Origin: FLUQ01 sp031550605
Lineage (GTDB): Bacteria > Desulfobacterota > Desulfovibrionia > Desulfovibrionales > Desulfovibrionaceae
Direction of reading: 5' to 3'
NCBI GenBank assembly: GCA_031550605.1
Contig: JAVBOK010000018.1
Span: forward strand, 28,598 to 92,597
DNA: 64,000 bases
The position numbers and the translations under genes are program-made. Below are positions 43,178-49,971 of this stretch, in pieces (the stretch's first letter is position 1; every line of letters starts with the position of its first letter). The notes under the pieces are model-generated. The model made no database searches. It was given only the letters and a program-made list of their open reading frames with translations, and was not told where the DNA came from.

Positions 43178-43732
43178 ATGGCAGCACCGAAAAATGATCG
43201 CGAAGCCCGGAAACAGAAAATCATTGATGTCCTGAACAAGGCCCGGGCCATGGAACTTTTCGCCATCACCCAGTACATGCATCAGCATTACACCCTGGAT
43301 GACGCGGATTACGGCGAACTGGCCGCCAACATGAAACGCATCGCCATCGACGAAATGACCCATGCGGAAATGTTCGCCGAGCGCATCAAGGATCTGGGCG
43401 GCGACGCCACCACCGAACGCGACGGCAAAGTGGTCAAGGGACAGGACGTACGCAAAATCTATCCCTTTGATTCCGGCACCGAACTGGACACCATCGACGC
43501 GTACAACCAGTTCCAGTCCATCTGTAGGGAATGCGGCGATTCCGTCAGCGCCAAGCTGTTCGAAACCGTCATCGCGGAAGAGCAGGTCCACCAGACGTAT
43601 TTTGACAATGTGGCCAACCACATCAAGAGCCTGGGCGACACATACCTGTCGAAAATAGCGGGCACCAGCGCTTCCACCGGCGGCACCACCAAGGGATTCG
43701 TCGCCAACCAGGGCGGCGCGGCCGCGGGTTGA
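43178..43732 (+). CDS. bfr: Bacterioferritin, Desulfovibrio type
   Basis: A 184-residue four-helix ferritin starting after AAAGGAG. The ferroxidase residues appear in ARAMELFAITQYMHQHY and IAIDEMTHAEMFAERI, and the second pair in ETVIAEEQVHQTYF. The Met in the second segment region is the heme ligand. The sequence is very like the D. desulfuricans bacterioferritin that binds iron-coproporphyrin III, including the end LGDTYLSKIAGT. It stores iron and protects from oxidants. No rubredoxin gene is next to it here. Confidence 0.94.
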   Translation: MAAPKNDREARKQKIIDVLNKARAMELFAITQYMHQHYTLDDADYGELAANMKRIAIDEMTHAEMFAERIKDLGGDATTERDGKVVKGQDVRKIYPFDSGTELDTIDAYNQFQSICRECGDSVSAKLFETVIAEEQVHQTYFDNVANHIKSLGDTYLSKIAGTSASTGGTTKGFVANQGGAAAG

Positions 43733-43740
43733 CGGAACCG

Positions 43741-43800
43741 GCGGGGGAAGGAGAAAAAACTTTTTTGCAAACAGTTTTTTCTCCGTCCCCCGCGCTTCGT
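43741..43800 (+). terminator. Strong Rho-independent terminator of bfr
   Basis: GCGGGGGAAGGAGAAAAAAC at 43741 pairs with a complementary stretch ending CTCCGTCCCCCGC near 43793 around an A/T-rich loop. It begins 8 bases after the stop, with T-rich sequence following. Confidence 0.85.
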
Positions 43801-43849
43801 CTTTCTTTTTTCAAAACGTTTTGGCGACTCTGGCGGAACAGGAGGGAAC

Positions 43850-44869
43850 ATGGCTTTCGTGAAATGGACCGCGCCGGAAATTTTCAAACTGTCCGCGGCA
43901 TACTGGCCCAGTTGCGCCGTGCACGCGGCCGTCTCTCTGGACCTGTTCACCGTTCTGGACAGGGCCGAAAAACAGGGCAGGGCGCTGAGTTCCGCCGCTC
44001 TGGCAAAACGCCTGCGCTGCAACGCGCGGGCCACGGGCATGCTGGCCACCGCCCTGGTTGCCCTGGGCTTTCTGGAACGGGACGGCGAAACCCTGCGCCT
44101 GGCCCCGGAAATCGGCCGCTACCTGTCCGCGCTTTCGCCGGAATACGTGGGCTTCATCATCAGGCACCACGGCCACATCATGCCCGGCTGGGTCAAACTG
44201 GCCGAAGCCGTGCGCACCGGAGGGCGCATGCGGGACAATTCCTCTTCCGATACCGAAAGCGAAGAGGAACGGGAAGCCTTTCTCATGGGCATGTTCAACA
44301 TCGCCGTGGGCCAGGCCGATTCCGTGGCCGCCAGCCTTGACCTTTCCGGCAGAAAACGCCTGCTGGACCTGGGCGGCGGCCCCGGCACCTATGCCGTGTA
44401 TTTCTGCCGCCACAATGCGGAACTGACTGCCACCGTCTTTGATCTGCCCACATCGGAAAGCTTCGCGCGGGGCGTGATCAAACGTTTCGACCTGCAAAAG
44501 CGCGTGGATTTCACGGGCGGCGATTTTCTGAAAAGCAAGCTGCCCACGGGGTACGATGTGGCCTGGCTGTCGCAGATCCTGCACGGCGAATCCCCGAAGG
44601 ATGCGGCCAGGCTGGTCAAGCGCGCGGGCAAAACCCTGAACAGAGGGGGATTGCTCTGCGTGCAGGAATTCATTCTGGACGACGATCTGAGCGGCCCGGC
44701 CCATTCCGCTCTGTTCTCCCTGAACATGCTGGTGGGCACCATCGGCGGGCAAAGCTACTCGCAATCGGAAATCGCGGCCATGCTGCGGGATGCGGGCGCG
44801 GTGAACATCCGCCGCGTGGAGGCGGCGCTGCCGCCGGGTTGCGGGATCATGGCCGGCGAAATGCGCTGA
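43850..44869 (+). CDS. SAM-dependent O-methyltransferase, acetylserotonin-methyltransferase-like
   Basis: A 339-residue protein starting after GGAGG. Residues 1-100 form a winged-helix dimerisation domain (LDLFTVLDRAEKQG, LRCNARATGMLATALVALG). The C-terminal Rossmann domain binds SAM through LLDLGGGPGTYAVYFC. Its family methylates hydroxyls of small molecules or quinone-like compounds. The substrate is unknown. It is a single gene bounded by terminators on both sides. The LSQILHGESPKDA segment has the usual catalytic-site position but lacks the paired His-Glu that some members use. Confidence 0.85.
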   Translation: MAFVKWTAPEIFKLSAAYWPSCAVHAAVSLDLFTVLDRAEKQGRALSSAALAKRLRCNARATGMLATALVALGFLERDGETLRLAPEIGRYLSALSPEYVGFIIRHHGHIMPGWVKLAEAVRTGGRMRDNSSSDTESEEEREAFLMGMFNIAVGQADSVAASLDLSGRKRLLDLGGGPGTYAVYFCRHNAELTATVFDLPTSESFARGVIKRFDLQKRVDFTGGDFLKSKLPTGYDVAWLSQILHGESPKDAARLVKRAGKTLNRGGLLCVQEFILDDDLSGPAHSALFSLNMLVGTIGGQSYSQSEIAAMLRDAGAVNIRRVEAALPPGCGIMAGEMR

Positions 44870-44879
44870 CCGCCCGCCC

Positions 44880-44957
44880 CGCGGGCGGCATTCATTGCCG
44901 CGGCGGGCGCCGGAGCGGGCGTGCCGTGGCAAATCCCGGCTGTGCGGGGGTTGCCAG
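44880..44957 (+). repeat. Family B intergenic repeat
   Basis: It contains GGCGGCATTCATTGCCGC (44886-44903), GCGCCGGAGCGGGCGTGCC and AAATCCCGGCTGTGCGGGG in the order shared with the reverse complement of 63577-63650. It directly precedes a terminator hairpin. Confidence 0.7.
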
Positions 44958-44965
44958 AGGTCTGC

Positions 44966-45003
44966 GGACAGCGCGTGGAGCGCGCTGTCCGGCCTTTTCT
45001 TTG
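44966..45003 (+). terminator. Terminator of the O-methyltransferase gene
   Basis: GGACAGCGCG and CGCGCTGTCC pair around a five-base loop and are followed by GGCCTTTTCTTTG. It lies between the convergent methyltransferase and HAD genes. Confidence 0.75.
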
Positions 45004-45039
45004 TCCGCCGGGGCAATGCCCGCGTTTCGCCTCTGTCTT

Positions 45040-45807
45040 TCAGACAGCCAGGGCGGACCGCAGCATGTCGCCCACAGAGGCGTACTCCGCCCGGGCTTCG
45101 CGCCGGACTTCCTCGTCCGCGCCGGCCACCGTGACCCCGCTGAAACGCCGGATCATGGGCAGATCGTTGCGGCCGTCGCCCACGGCCAGCAGCCCTTCCT
45201 CCGGCCAGCCCTTGGCCGCCAGCAGCGCGTTGAGGCCCGTGGCCTTGCTGATGCCGGCCCGCGCGACATCGATGCACCAGCCGTTCTGGTAGGCGTGCAG
45301 GGCTCCGTCGAAAACCTCGTTCAGATCGCGGGCGTGCATCGCGGCCTGCGCCGCATCCGGATAGGTCAGGCTGATCTGCTGCACGCCCCGCATGGCCGCG
45401 GCCTGCGCCATGGTGACTTTCGTGTACGGTACATTCAGTTTGGGGTACCAGGACCCGGTCCCGTTAAGGTGCAGATACGCCGTGCCGTCCGCGAACACCG
45501 CGCAATGCTGGGACGCTTCGGCCGCGGGATGCGCCAGCAGGCGGGGCACCGCCGCGTCGTCGATATCCGTCCTGTGCAGCACCGACAAATCGCCGTCGTA
45601 CACAATGGCTCCGGTGGCGCAGACCAGAAAGTCGAATCCGATGTCCCAGCGGACAATTTCCGGCAGCAGCATGGACAGATCACGGCCCGTGGCGATGCCG
45701 AAAACGTTGCCCGCCGCGCGCCAGGCGCGGATGGCCGCGACGGTTTCCGGAGCGATGGCCCCCCGCATGTTGAGGGTGCCGTCATAATCGCTGGCGGCGA
45801 TACGCAT
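45040..45807 (-). CDS. HAD-superfamily phosphatase, Cof type
   Basis: A 255-residue protein starting after GGGAGA. The HAD motifs are visible: ASDYDGTLNMRG (nucleophile Asp near residue 7), FGIATGRD, the Lys in GISKATGLNALL, and LAVGDGRNDLPMI. The cap domain lies in between (about 85-180). Cof-type enzymes dephosphorylate sugar phosphates or nucleotides, and the substrate is unknown. It is a lone leftward gene and converges with the methyltransferase. Confidence 0.9.
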   Translation of the reverse strand: MRIAASDYDGTLNMRGAIAPETVAAIRAWRAAGNVFGIATGRDLSMLLPEIVRWDIGFDFLVCATGAIVYDGDLSVLHRTDIDDAAVPRLLAHPAAEASQHCAVFADGTAYLHLNGTGSWYPKLNVPYTKVTMAQAAAMRGVQQISLTYPDAAQAAMHARDLNEVFDGALHAYQNGWCIDVARAGISKATGLNALLAAKGWPEEGLLAVGDGRNDLPMIRRFSGVTVAGADEEVRREARAEYASVGDMLRSALAV

Positions 45808-46022
45808 GGTTGGTTTCTCCCGAGATGATCTGCCGGCAGGATAATCCCGGCGGCGCGATGAGGCAAGCCGGCTGCCGCCGGGTTGCTTTCGTCCTTGCGC
45901 GCGGGGGAAAAATTTTTTGAAAAAGGGCCTGCCCCCCTTGCTTTCCGAAAACCACGAGAGTAAAGGCAGTCCACCCTCGACACTCTGCCGTGGGAACACT
46001 AATCCGGTATGGAGTCACTGTT

Positions 46023-46277
46023 ATGAAAGCGTCTTTTTGGCTGTCTCTGGTTCTGGCTTGCGCCCTGGCGTTCCCTGTCGCCTCCTTTGCGGCGGATGCC
46101 GACGCGGCTCCGGCCGCCAAGACCGAAAAGAAAGTGCAGAAGAAAAAGACCGCGAAAAAGGCTGACGGCGCCAAGGCGGTGAAGAAGGAAAAGAAAGCGA
46201 AGAAAGCCGACGCCGCCCCCCAAAAGGGAAAAAAGGCCCGGACGAAGAAAGCCAAAGCCGAGAAGCAGCCCGCCTGA
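46023..46277 (+). CDS. Small secreted lysine/alanine-rich protein
   Basis: The 84-residue protein begins with a clear Sec signal peptide (MKASFWLSLVLACALAFP, ending ASFA). The mature part is about 60 residues made almost only of Lys and Ala with a few acidic residues and no fold signature. GGAG lies 8 bases before the ATG. A proper terminator follows. Mature proteins like this may bind anionic surfaces, DNA or lipopolysaccharide, but no function can be named. It has its own promoter region and terminator, so it is likely to be expressed. Confidence 0.75.
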   Translation: MKASFWLSLVLACALAFPVASFAADADAAPAAKTEKKVQKKKTAKKADGAKAVKKEKKAKKADAAPQKGKKARTKKAKAEKQPA

Positions 46278-46302
46278 GTTTGACGAAAGATGCACGACCG
46301 CG

Positions 46303-46335
46303 AGGCCCGGAACGTCGTTTCGGGCCTTGTTTTTC
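46303..46335 (+). terminator. Rho-independent terminator of the lysine-rich protein gene
   Basis: AGGCCCG and CGGGCCTT pair around an 11-base loop and are followed by GTTTTTC. It lies 25 bases after the stop. Confidence 0.8.
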
Positions 46336-46339
46336 AGAG

Positions 46340-46580
46340 CGGCTCCACTGTGAAAATGCCCCGGGGCATTCCGCCTCCGGTACGCGCCGGAGCGGACACG
46401 CCTTTGCGCAGCGCGGCGTTGCGGGGTTTGTTCGCAAACTCGGCGCGTTTTCCCCGTGAACATCCCGGCGGATACGGGGCGCGGCGAAGTATCCACCCGA
46501 AGGCACGCGGCGCGGCGCGCCTTCGGGACAGGCCGCTTCGCTTTGCCCGCATACGGGAAAAGATGCATTGCGGCATTGTT
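46340..46580 (+). repeat. Family A intergenic repeat
   Basis: This occupies most of the gap 46278-46634. The stretch 46440-46580 matches the reverse complement of 27230-27378, with landmarks GGCGGATACGGGGCGCGGCG, GCGCGCCTTCGGGACAGGCC and CCGCATACGGGAAAAGA. The start (46349-46400) has a further CTCCGG-type inverted repeat. No credible gene lies in the gap. Confidence 0.65.
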
Positions 46581-46634
46581 CCGTCCGCGCGCAATACCGT
46601 CCGCTGAAGCCGGACCGCCGCGGCGGATTCTGGT

Positions 46635-47798
46635 TCAACGCGGAAGCAGAATGTACACCGCCCCTTTGGCGTCCAGGTGCCCGGCCACATGGGCGGCCTC
46701 GTCCCCCGCGCCGCAGAACAGGTCCATGCGGTTTCCCTTGATGGCCCCGCCGGAATCCTGCGGCAGGGTCAGGGCCGGGAAAGGCCGGGTATGCCGCCCG
46801 TCCGGCCCCGGCAGGGGGGCCAGAATCATGGTCAGGCTGCCCTGGGGCACGGTGCCGCGGTCAACCGCCAGGCTGACCCAGGGCGTAAGCGCTTTGCCCA
46901 TGCTGCCGACGGGGCCGGATGCCGCCTCGCGAAAAAACACGTAGCTGGGGTTTTCATCGAACAGGGCGGAACGCTGTTCCGGGTGCAGGGCCAGGTATTC
47001 GCGAATGGCGCGCATATTCACCCCGTCCTCGGGCAGAAGGCCCCGCTCTTTCATCACCCGGCCCAGCGAAACGTAAGGCCGGTTGTTCTTTCCCGCGTAC
47101 AGCACGTGGCTGACGGACCCGTCCGCAAAGCGCAGCCGGCCGGAACCCTGCACGTGCAGAAAAAAGGCATCGGTCTCGTCCACGTATGCGATTTCAAGCC
47201 CCCGGCCGCGCAGAGCGCCCCGGCGGTCGATGGCGTTGCGGCTGTGATAGGGCACGCCGCTTCTCAGATCCGGCGGCAGGCGGTACAGCGGATACTCCAG
47301 AAACGGGGCGGGTTTGCGCCCGGCCTTCAGGGTGGGTTCGTAATAGCCCGTGAAGGAAAAGTCGGGCCCCAGCCGCAGCCACCGGAAATGCCGGGCCAAA
47401 AGCTGCGGGTCGGCATCCAGCCGCGGCAGCAGCGAACGGAGCAGAGCCAGCCCCCGGGCCATCTCGCCCCAGGTCGCGGTCAGGCCGGGCCGGCTCAGGG
47501 CCACGGCCGCCGCCGGTTTTGCGGATGCGAAAGCCAGGCTCTGGCTGACCGCGAAATCCATATCCCGCCAGGACCGCAGGCCCTGTGCCGCCGGGGCCAG
47601 TTGCCGGACCAGCCTTGCCGCCTCGTCGGGGGCAAGGGGCAGGGAACAGGCGGCATCCAGAGGTTCGAACAGCGCAATGGGGGGGATGCGCGCGCCCGGA
47701 CCGGCGGGCTGCCCGTCCGTCAGAACCTGTTTGCCGCAGCCCTTGAAACAGAGCAGCAGCGCGAGCACGCAGGCCGCCCTGAAAAAAAAACGCTTCAT
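46635..47798 (-). CDS. mltA: Membrane-bound lytic murein transglycosylase A
   Basis: A 387-residue lipoprotein-like enzyme. The signal peptide ends at LLLCFKGCGK, an imperfect lipobox with Cys at about 21. The MltA barrel has FTGYYEPTLKAG, FFLHVQGSGRLRF, VSLAVDRGTVPQGS and the C-terminal MDLFCGAGDEAAHVAG with the catalytic Asp region. It cleaves peptidoglycan glycan strands to 1,6-anhydro ends at the outer membrane. ATG 47798 follows AGGGAG at about nine bases; a GTG six bases upstream is an alternative. It diverges from the thioesterase gene across a large palindrome. Confidence 0.92.
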   Translation of the reverse strand: MKRFFFRAACVLALLLCFKGCGKQVLTDGQPAGPGARIPPIALFEPLDAACSLPLAPDEAARLVRQLAPAAQGLRSWRDMDFAVSQSLAFASAKPAAAVALSRPGLTATWGEMARGLALLRSLLPRLDADPQLLARHFRWLRLGPDFSFTGYYEPTLKAGRKPAPFLEYPLYRLPPDLRSGVPYHSRNAIDRRGALRGRGLEIAYVDETDAFFLHVQGSGRLRFADGSVSHVLYAGKNNRPYVSLGRVMKERGLLPEDGVNMRAIREYLALHPEQRSALFDENPSYVFFREAASGPVGSMGKALTPWVSLAVDRGTVPQGSLTMILAPLPGPDGRHTRPFPALTLPQDSGGAIKGNRMDLFCGAGDEAAHVAGHLDAKGAVYILLPR

Positions 47799-47878
47799 CG
47801 TCACCCGCTCCCTCGTTCCGCCTTTTCCGGCGATGGAACTGCAACGCGCTTACCCCGCCGCCGCCGTTTTGGCAACAC

Positions 47879-48034
47879 CTGACGCGGGATCACGCCAAAT
47901 TCAACTGTCCGGCAGCGGCTCAATTTGGCGTCAGCCAAGGAAGGCGCGTTCCGCGCGGAGCGAAGTGTATCAGAACATACATGAGCTTCGCGCGGGACGC
48001 GCCTGACGCGGGATCACGCCAAATTCAGCCGCTG
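47879..48034. repeat. Large palindromic repeat (family C) between mltA and the thioesterase gene
   Basis: An inverted repeat of about 126 bases spans 47909-48034. The outer arms are CCGGCAGCGGCTCAATTTGG... and its near-complement ending CGCTGCCCGG. The inner arms are AAGGCGCGTTCCGCGCG and CGCGCGGGACGCGCCT. The centre holds TGTAT...ATACA. A 25-base direct repeat starting CTGACGCGGGATCACG occurs at 47879-47903 and 48003-48027. The inner part recurs at 49814-49863. This gap (47799-48110) has no other content apart from the two promoters. Confidence 0.75.
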
Positions 48035-48110
48035 CCCGGTTTTGTTTTTCCTTGCGGGCCGATGCCGGTACGTCATATGTGTACCCGATTGCCACAACGG
48101 AGTATTGACG

Positions 48111-48524
48111 ATGAACGAAACCGCATCCCCTTGCGAAATCTGGTGCCCCCACCGCGTGTCCTACGGCGAGACCGACGCCATGGGCGTGGTGTATTATGCC
48201 GAATACCTGCATTTTTTCGAGCGCGCGCGCAGCGAGCTGATCCGCGCGCGCGGCCTTTCGTACAGCGAAGTGGAAAAGCGCGGTTTTTTCCTGCCCGTGC
48301 GCGAAGCCTCCTGCCGCTACCGTTCCCCGGCCCGCTACGACGATCTGGTGTACGTTCACGCCCGCATATCCGAATGGGGACGGGCTTCCGTGACCTTCGG
48401 CTACACCCTGTTCGACGAGAGCAGGACACGGGCGCTGGCCGCGGGCGCGACCCAGCACGCCTGCGTGGACGCTTCCGGACGCCCCGTGCCCGTGCCGGGC
48501 TGGCTGAAAGAACTGCTGTCCTGA
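48111..48524 (+). CDS. Acyl-CoA thioesterase, YbgC/4-hydroxybenzoyl-CoA thioesterase type
   Basis: A 137-residue hot-dog-fold enzyme. The family signature YGETDAMGVVYYAEYLHFFE holds the catalytic Asp. The start at 48111 has GGAG nine bases upstream and gives normal family length. It hydrolyses short acyl-CoA or acyl-ACP thioesters in the cytoplasm; the exact acyl group is unknown. It overlaps the next gene by one base (TGATG). The usual tol-pal context of ybgC is absent. Confidence 0.9.
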   Translation: MNETASPCEIWCPHRVSYGETDAMGVVYYAEYLHFFERARSELIRARGLSYSEVEKRGFFLPVREASCRYRSPARYDDLVYVHARISEWGRASVTFGYTLFDESRTRALAAGATQHACVDASGRPVPVPGWLKELLS

Positions 48525-49324
48525 TGCGCACCGACATCCATACCCACATCTTCCACCCGGCCGTGGCCGCCAAAGCGGTGGGGCGCATCGCGGCCGTGGG
48601 TTTTACCCCTGTGGGAACAGGAATTTTCGACGACCTGCTGCCCCGGCTGGCCCGGGCGGGCATCAGCCGCGCGGCCGTGCACATCGCGGCCCTGTCCGGC
48701 GATCAGGTCATTGCGGCCAACAATTTCGCCCTGTCCCTGCTGCGCGGCCCATCGCCCGGAGCGGCCGCGCCGCGTCTTGTGCCTTTCGGCACCGTGCATC
48801 CGGACCACCCCCGCTGGCCAGAAGAGCTGGACCGCCTGGAACGGGCCGGCGTCAGGGGGATCAAGCTGCATCCCAACTTCCAGAATCTGGCCTTTGACGA
48901 CCCCCGGCTGCTCCCGGTCATGGAGGCTGTCGGCACGCGCTTTTGCCTGATGTGCCATGTGGGGTGCGAACCGCCGCTGGAAAAAAATCCGGCCAGCCCG
49001 TACAAATTACGGGCACTTGTCGATCGCTTTCCGAAAGCCCGGATCATCGCGGCCCACATGGGCGGGTACGCCGACGGCGCGGCCGCTCTGGACGCCCTGG
49101 CCGGCCGCGACATCTGGTTGGACACGTCCAATACGCACGCCTTGCCCGAATCCGCGTTGCGCGCCATTTTCAAGGCGCATCCCAGGGATCGCATCCTGTT
49201 CGGCAGCGATTATCCCCTGTTCGACCCGGCAGCGGAAATCCCGCTGCAGCAACGGCGCCTGGGCATCCCGGACGCGGAAATGGAAAGGCTGCTGCGCAAC
49301 GCGGACGCGCTGCTGGACGCCTGA
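48524..49324 (+). CDS. Amidohydrolase family 2 (TIM-barrel) hydrolase
   Basis: A 266-residue metal-dependent hydrolase, translationally coupled to the thioesterase. The metal residues are in DIHTHIF (near residue 4), GIKLHPNFQNLAF, CHVGCEPPL, IIAAHMGG and LFGSDYPLF. It fits the COG2159-type amidohydrolases, which include decarboxylases and lactonases. The substrate is unknown. The tight coupling suggests that the pair handles consecutive steps on one acyl compound, which is inference. Confidence 0.87.
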   Translation: MRTDIHTHIFHPAVAAKAVGRIAAVGFTPVGTGIFDDLLPRLARAGISRAAVHIAALSGDQVIAANNFALSLLRGPSPGAAAPRLVPFGTVHPDHPRWPEELDRLERAGVRGIKLHPNFQNLAFDDPRLLPVMEAVGTRFCLMCHVGCEPPLEKNPASPYKLRALVDRFPKARIIAAHMGGYADGAAALDALAGRDIWLDTSNTHALPESALRAIFKAHPRDRILFGSDYPLFDPAAEIPLQQRRLGIPDAEMERLLRNADALLDA

Positions 49325-49407
49325 CCCGGCGGCAGTTCCACGCGGCCGCCGGCGCCGGAAACGCGCGCGCCGTTCTGGAAGTTATCGGAGGCTTTCCACG
49401 AGAAAGG

Positions 49408-49755
49408 CTACTCCAGAACCGTTTCCCCGTGCGTGTATCCGGGGCAGCAGACACAGAGCAAGCGCAGGCGGGTTGCGGCCCTGAGGTAATGACGGCATCC
49501 CCCGGGCAGCAAAAAATACCGGTGCGGACCGAAATCGTGCGGCGCGCCGTCGATGACCAGCGTTCCTTCGCCCTCCAGGCCGTAGTAGATTTCGTCAAAC
49601 GCCGTGTGCCGGTGTTCCGCCGTCACGGCGCCCGCTTCCACCACGGCTTCGGCCAGGCTCATGCCCAGCCCCGGCACGAAGGAGGGGTGCAGAAGCTCGC
49701 GGACAAGGCTTTTGTCTTTGGTCACATAGGCTTCGGGCGCGGGAAGTTCCTGCAT
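49408..49755 (-). CDS. Small cupin-domain protein
   Basis: A 115-residue protein with one cupin barrel: EHRHTAFDEIYYGLEGEG holds the His-His-Glu metal ligands, and HRYFLLPGGCRHYL is the second motif. It could be a metal-dependent sugar isomerase, dioxygenase-like or binding protein; there is no way to choose from sequence. The start at 49755 follows GGGGA. It converges with the amidohydrolase and diverges from recD2 across a palindromic repeat. Confidence 0.85.
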   Translation of the reverse strand: MQELPAPEAYVTKDKSLVRELLHPSFVPGLGMSLAEAVVEAGAVTAEHRHTAFDEIYYGLEGEGTLVIDGAPHDFGPHRYFLLPGGCRHYLRAATRLRLLCVCCPGYTHGETVLE

Positions 49756-49804
49756 TCTCTTTTCCCCTTTCGCGCCGCATGCTGCGGCAGCGCGCCAGTC
49801 CGCC

Positions 49805-49912
49805 GCCGGGCAAAAAAGGCGCGTTCCGCGCGGAGCGGAGTGTATCGGGACATCCATGAGTTTTGCCCGGAATCCGTCCGGCGCGGCATCACGCCAATCC
49901 GGGCCGCCGCCT
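49805..49912. repeat. Second copy of the family C palindrome
   Basis: AAGGCGCGTTCCGCGCGGAG followed by CGGAGTGTATCGGGACATCC matches the inner part of the copy at 47941-47985 in about 44 of 50 positions. The outer arms here are different (CCGGGCAAAA and TTTTGCCCGG). Like the first copy it lies in a divergent promoter gap. Confidence 0.7.
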
Positions 49913-49971
49913 TGATTTTTTCAGGTTTGCACGTCATAGACAAGAGAACATTTTTTCCGCGAAACCACAGC

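Noticed and set aside
48943..49971. N-terminal extension of RecD2 by about 340 codons
   Set aside because: The added sequence runs through the amidohydrolase gene in another frame and through a palindromic repeat, and has no protein-like features.
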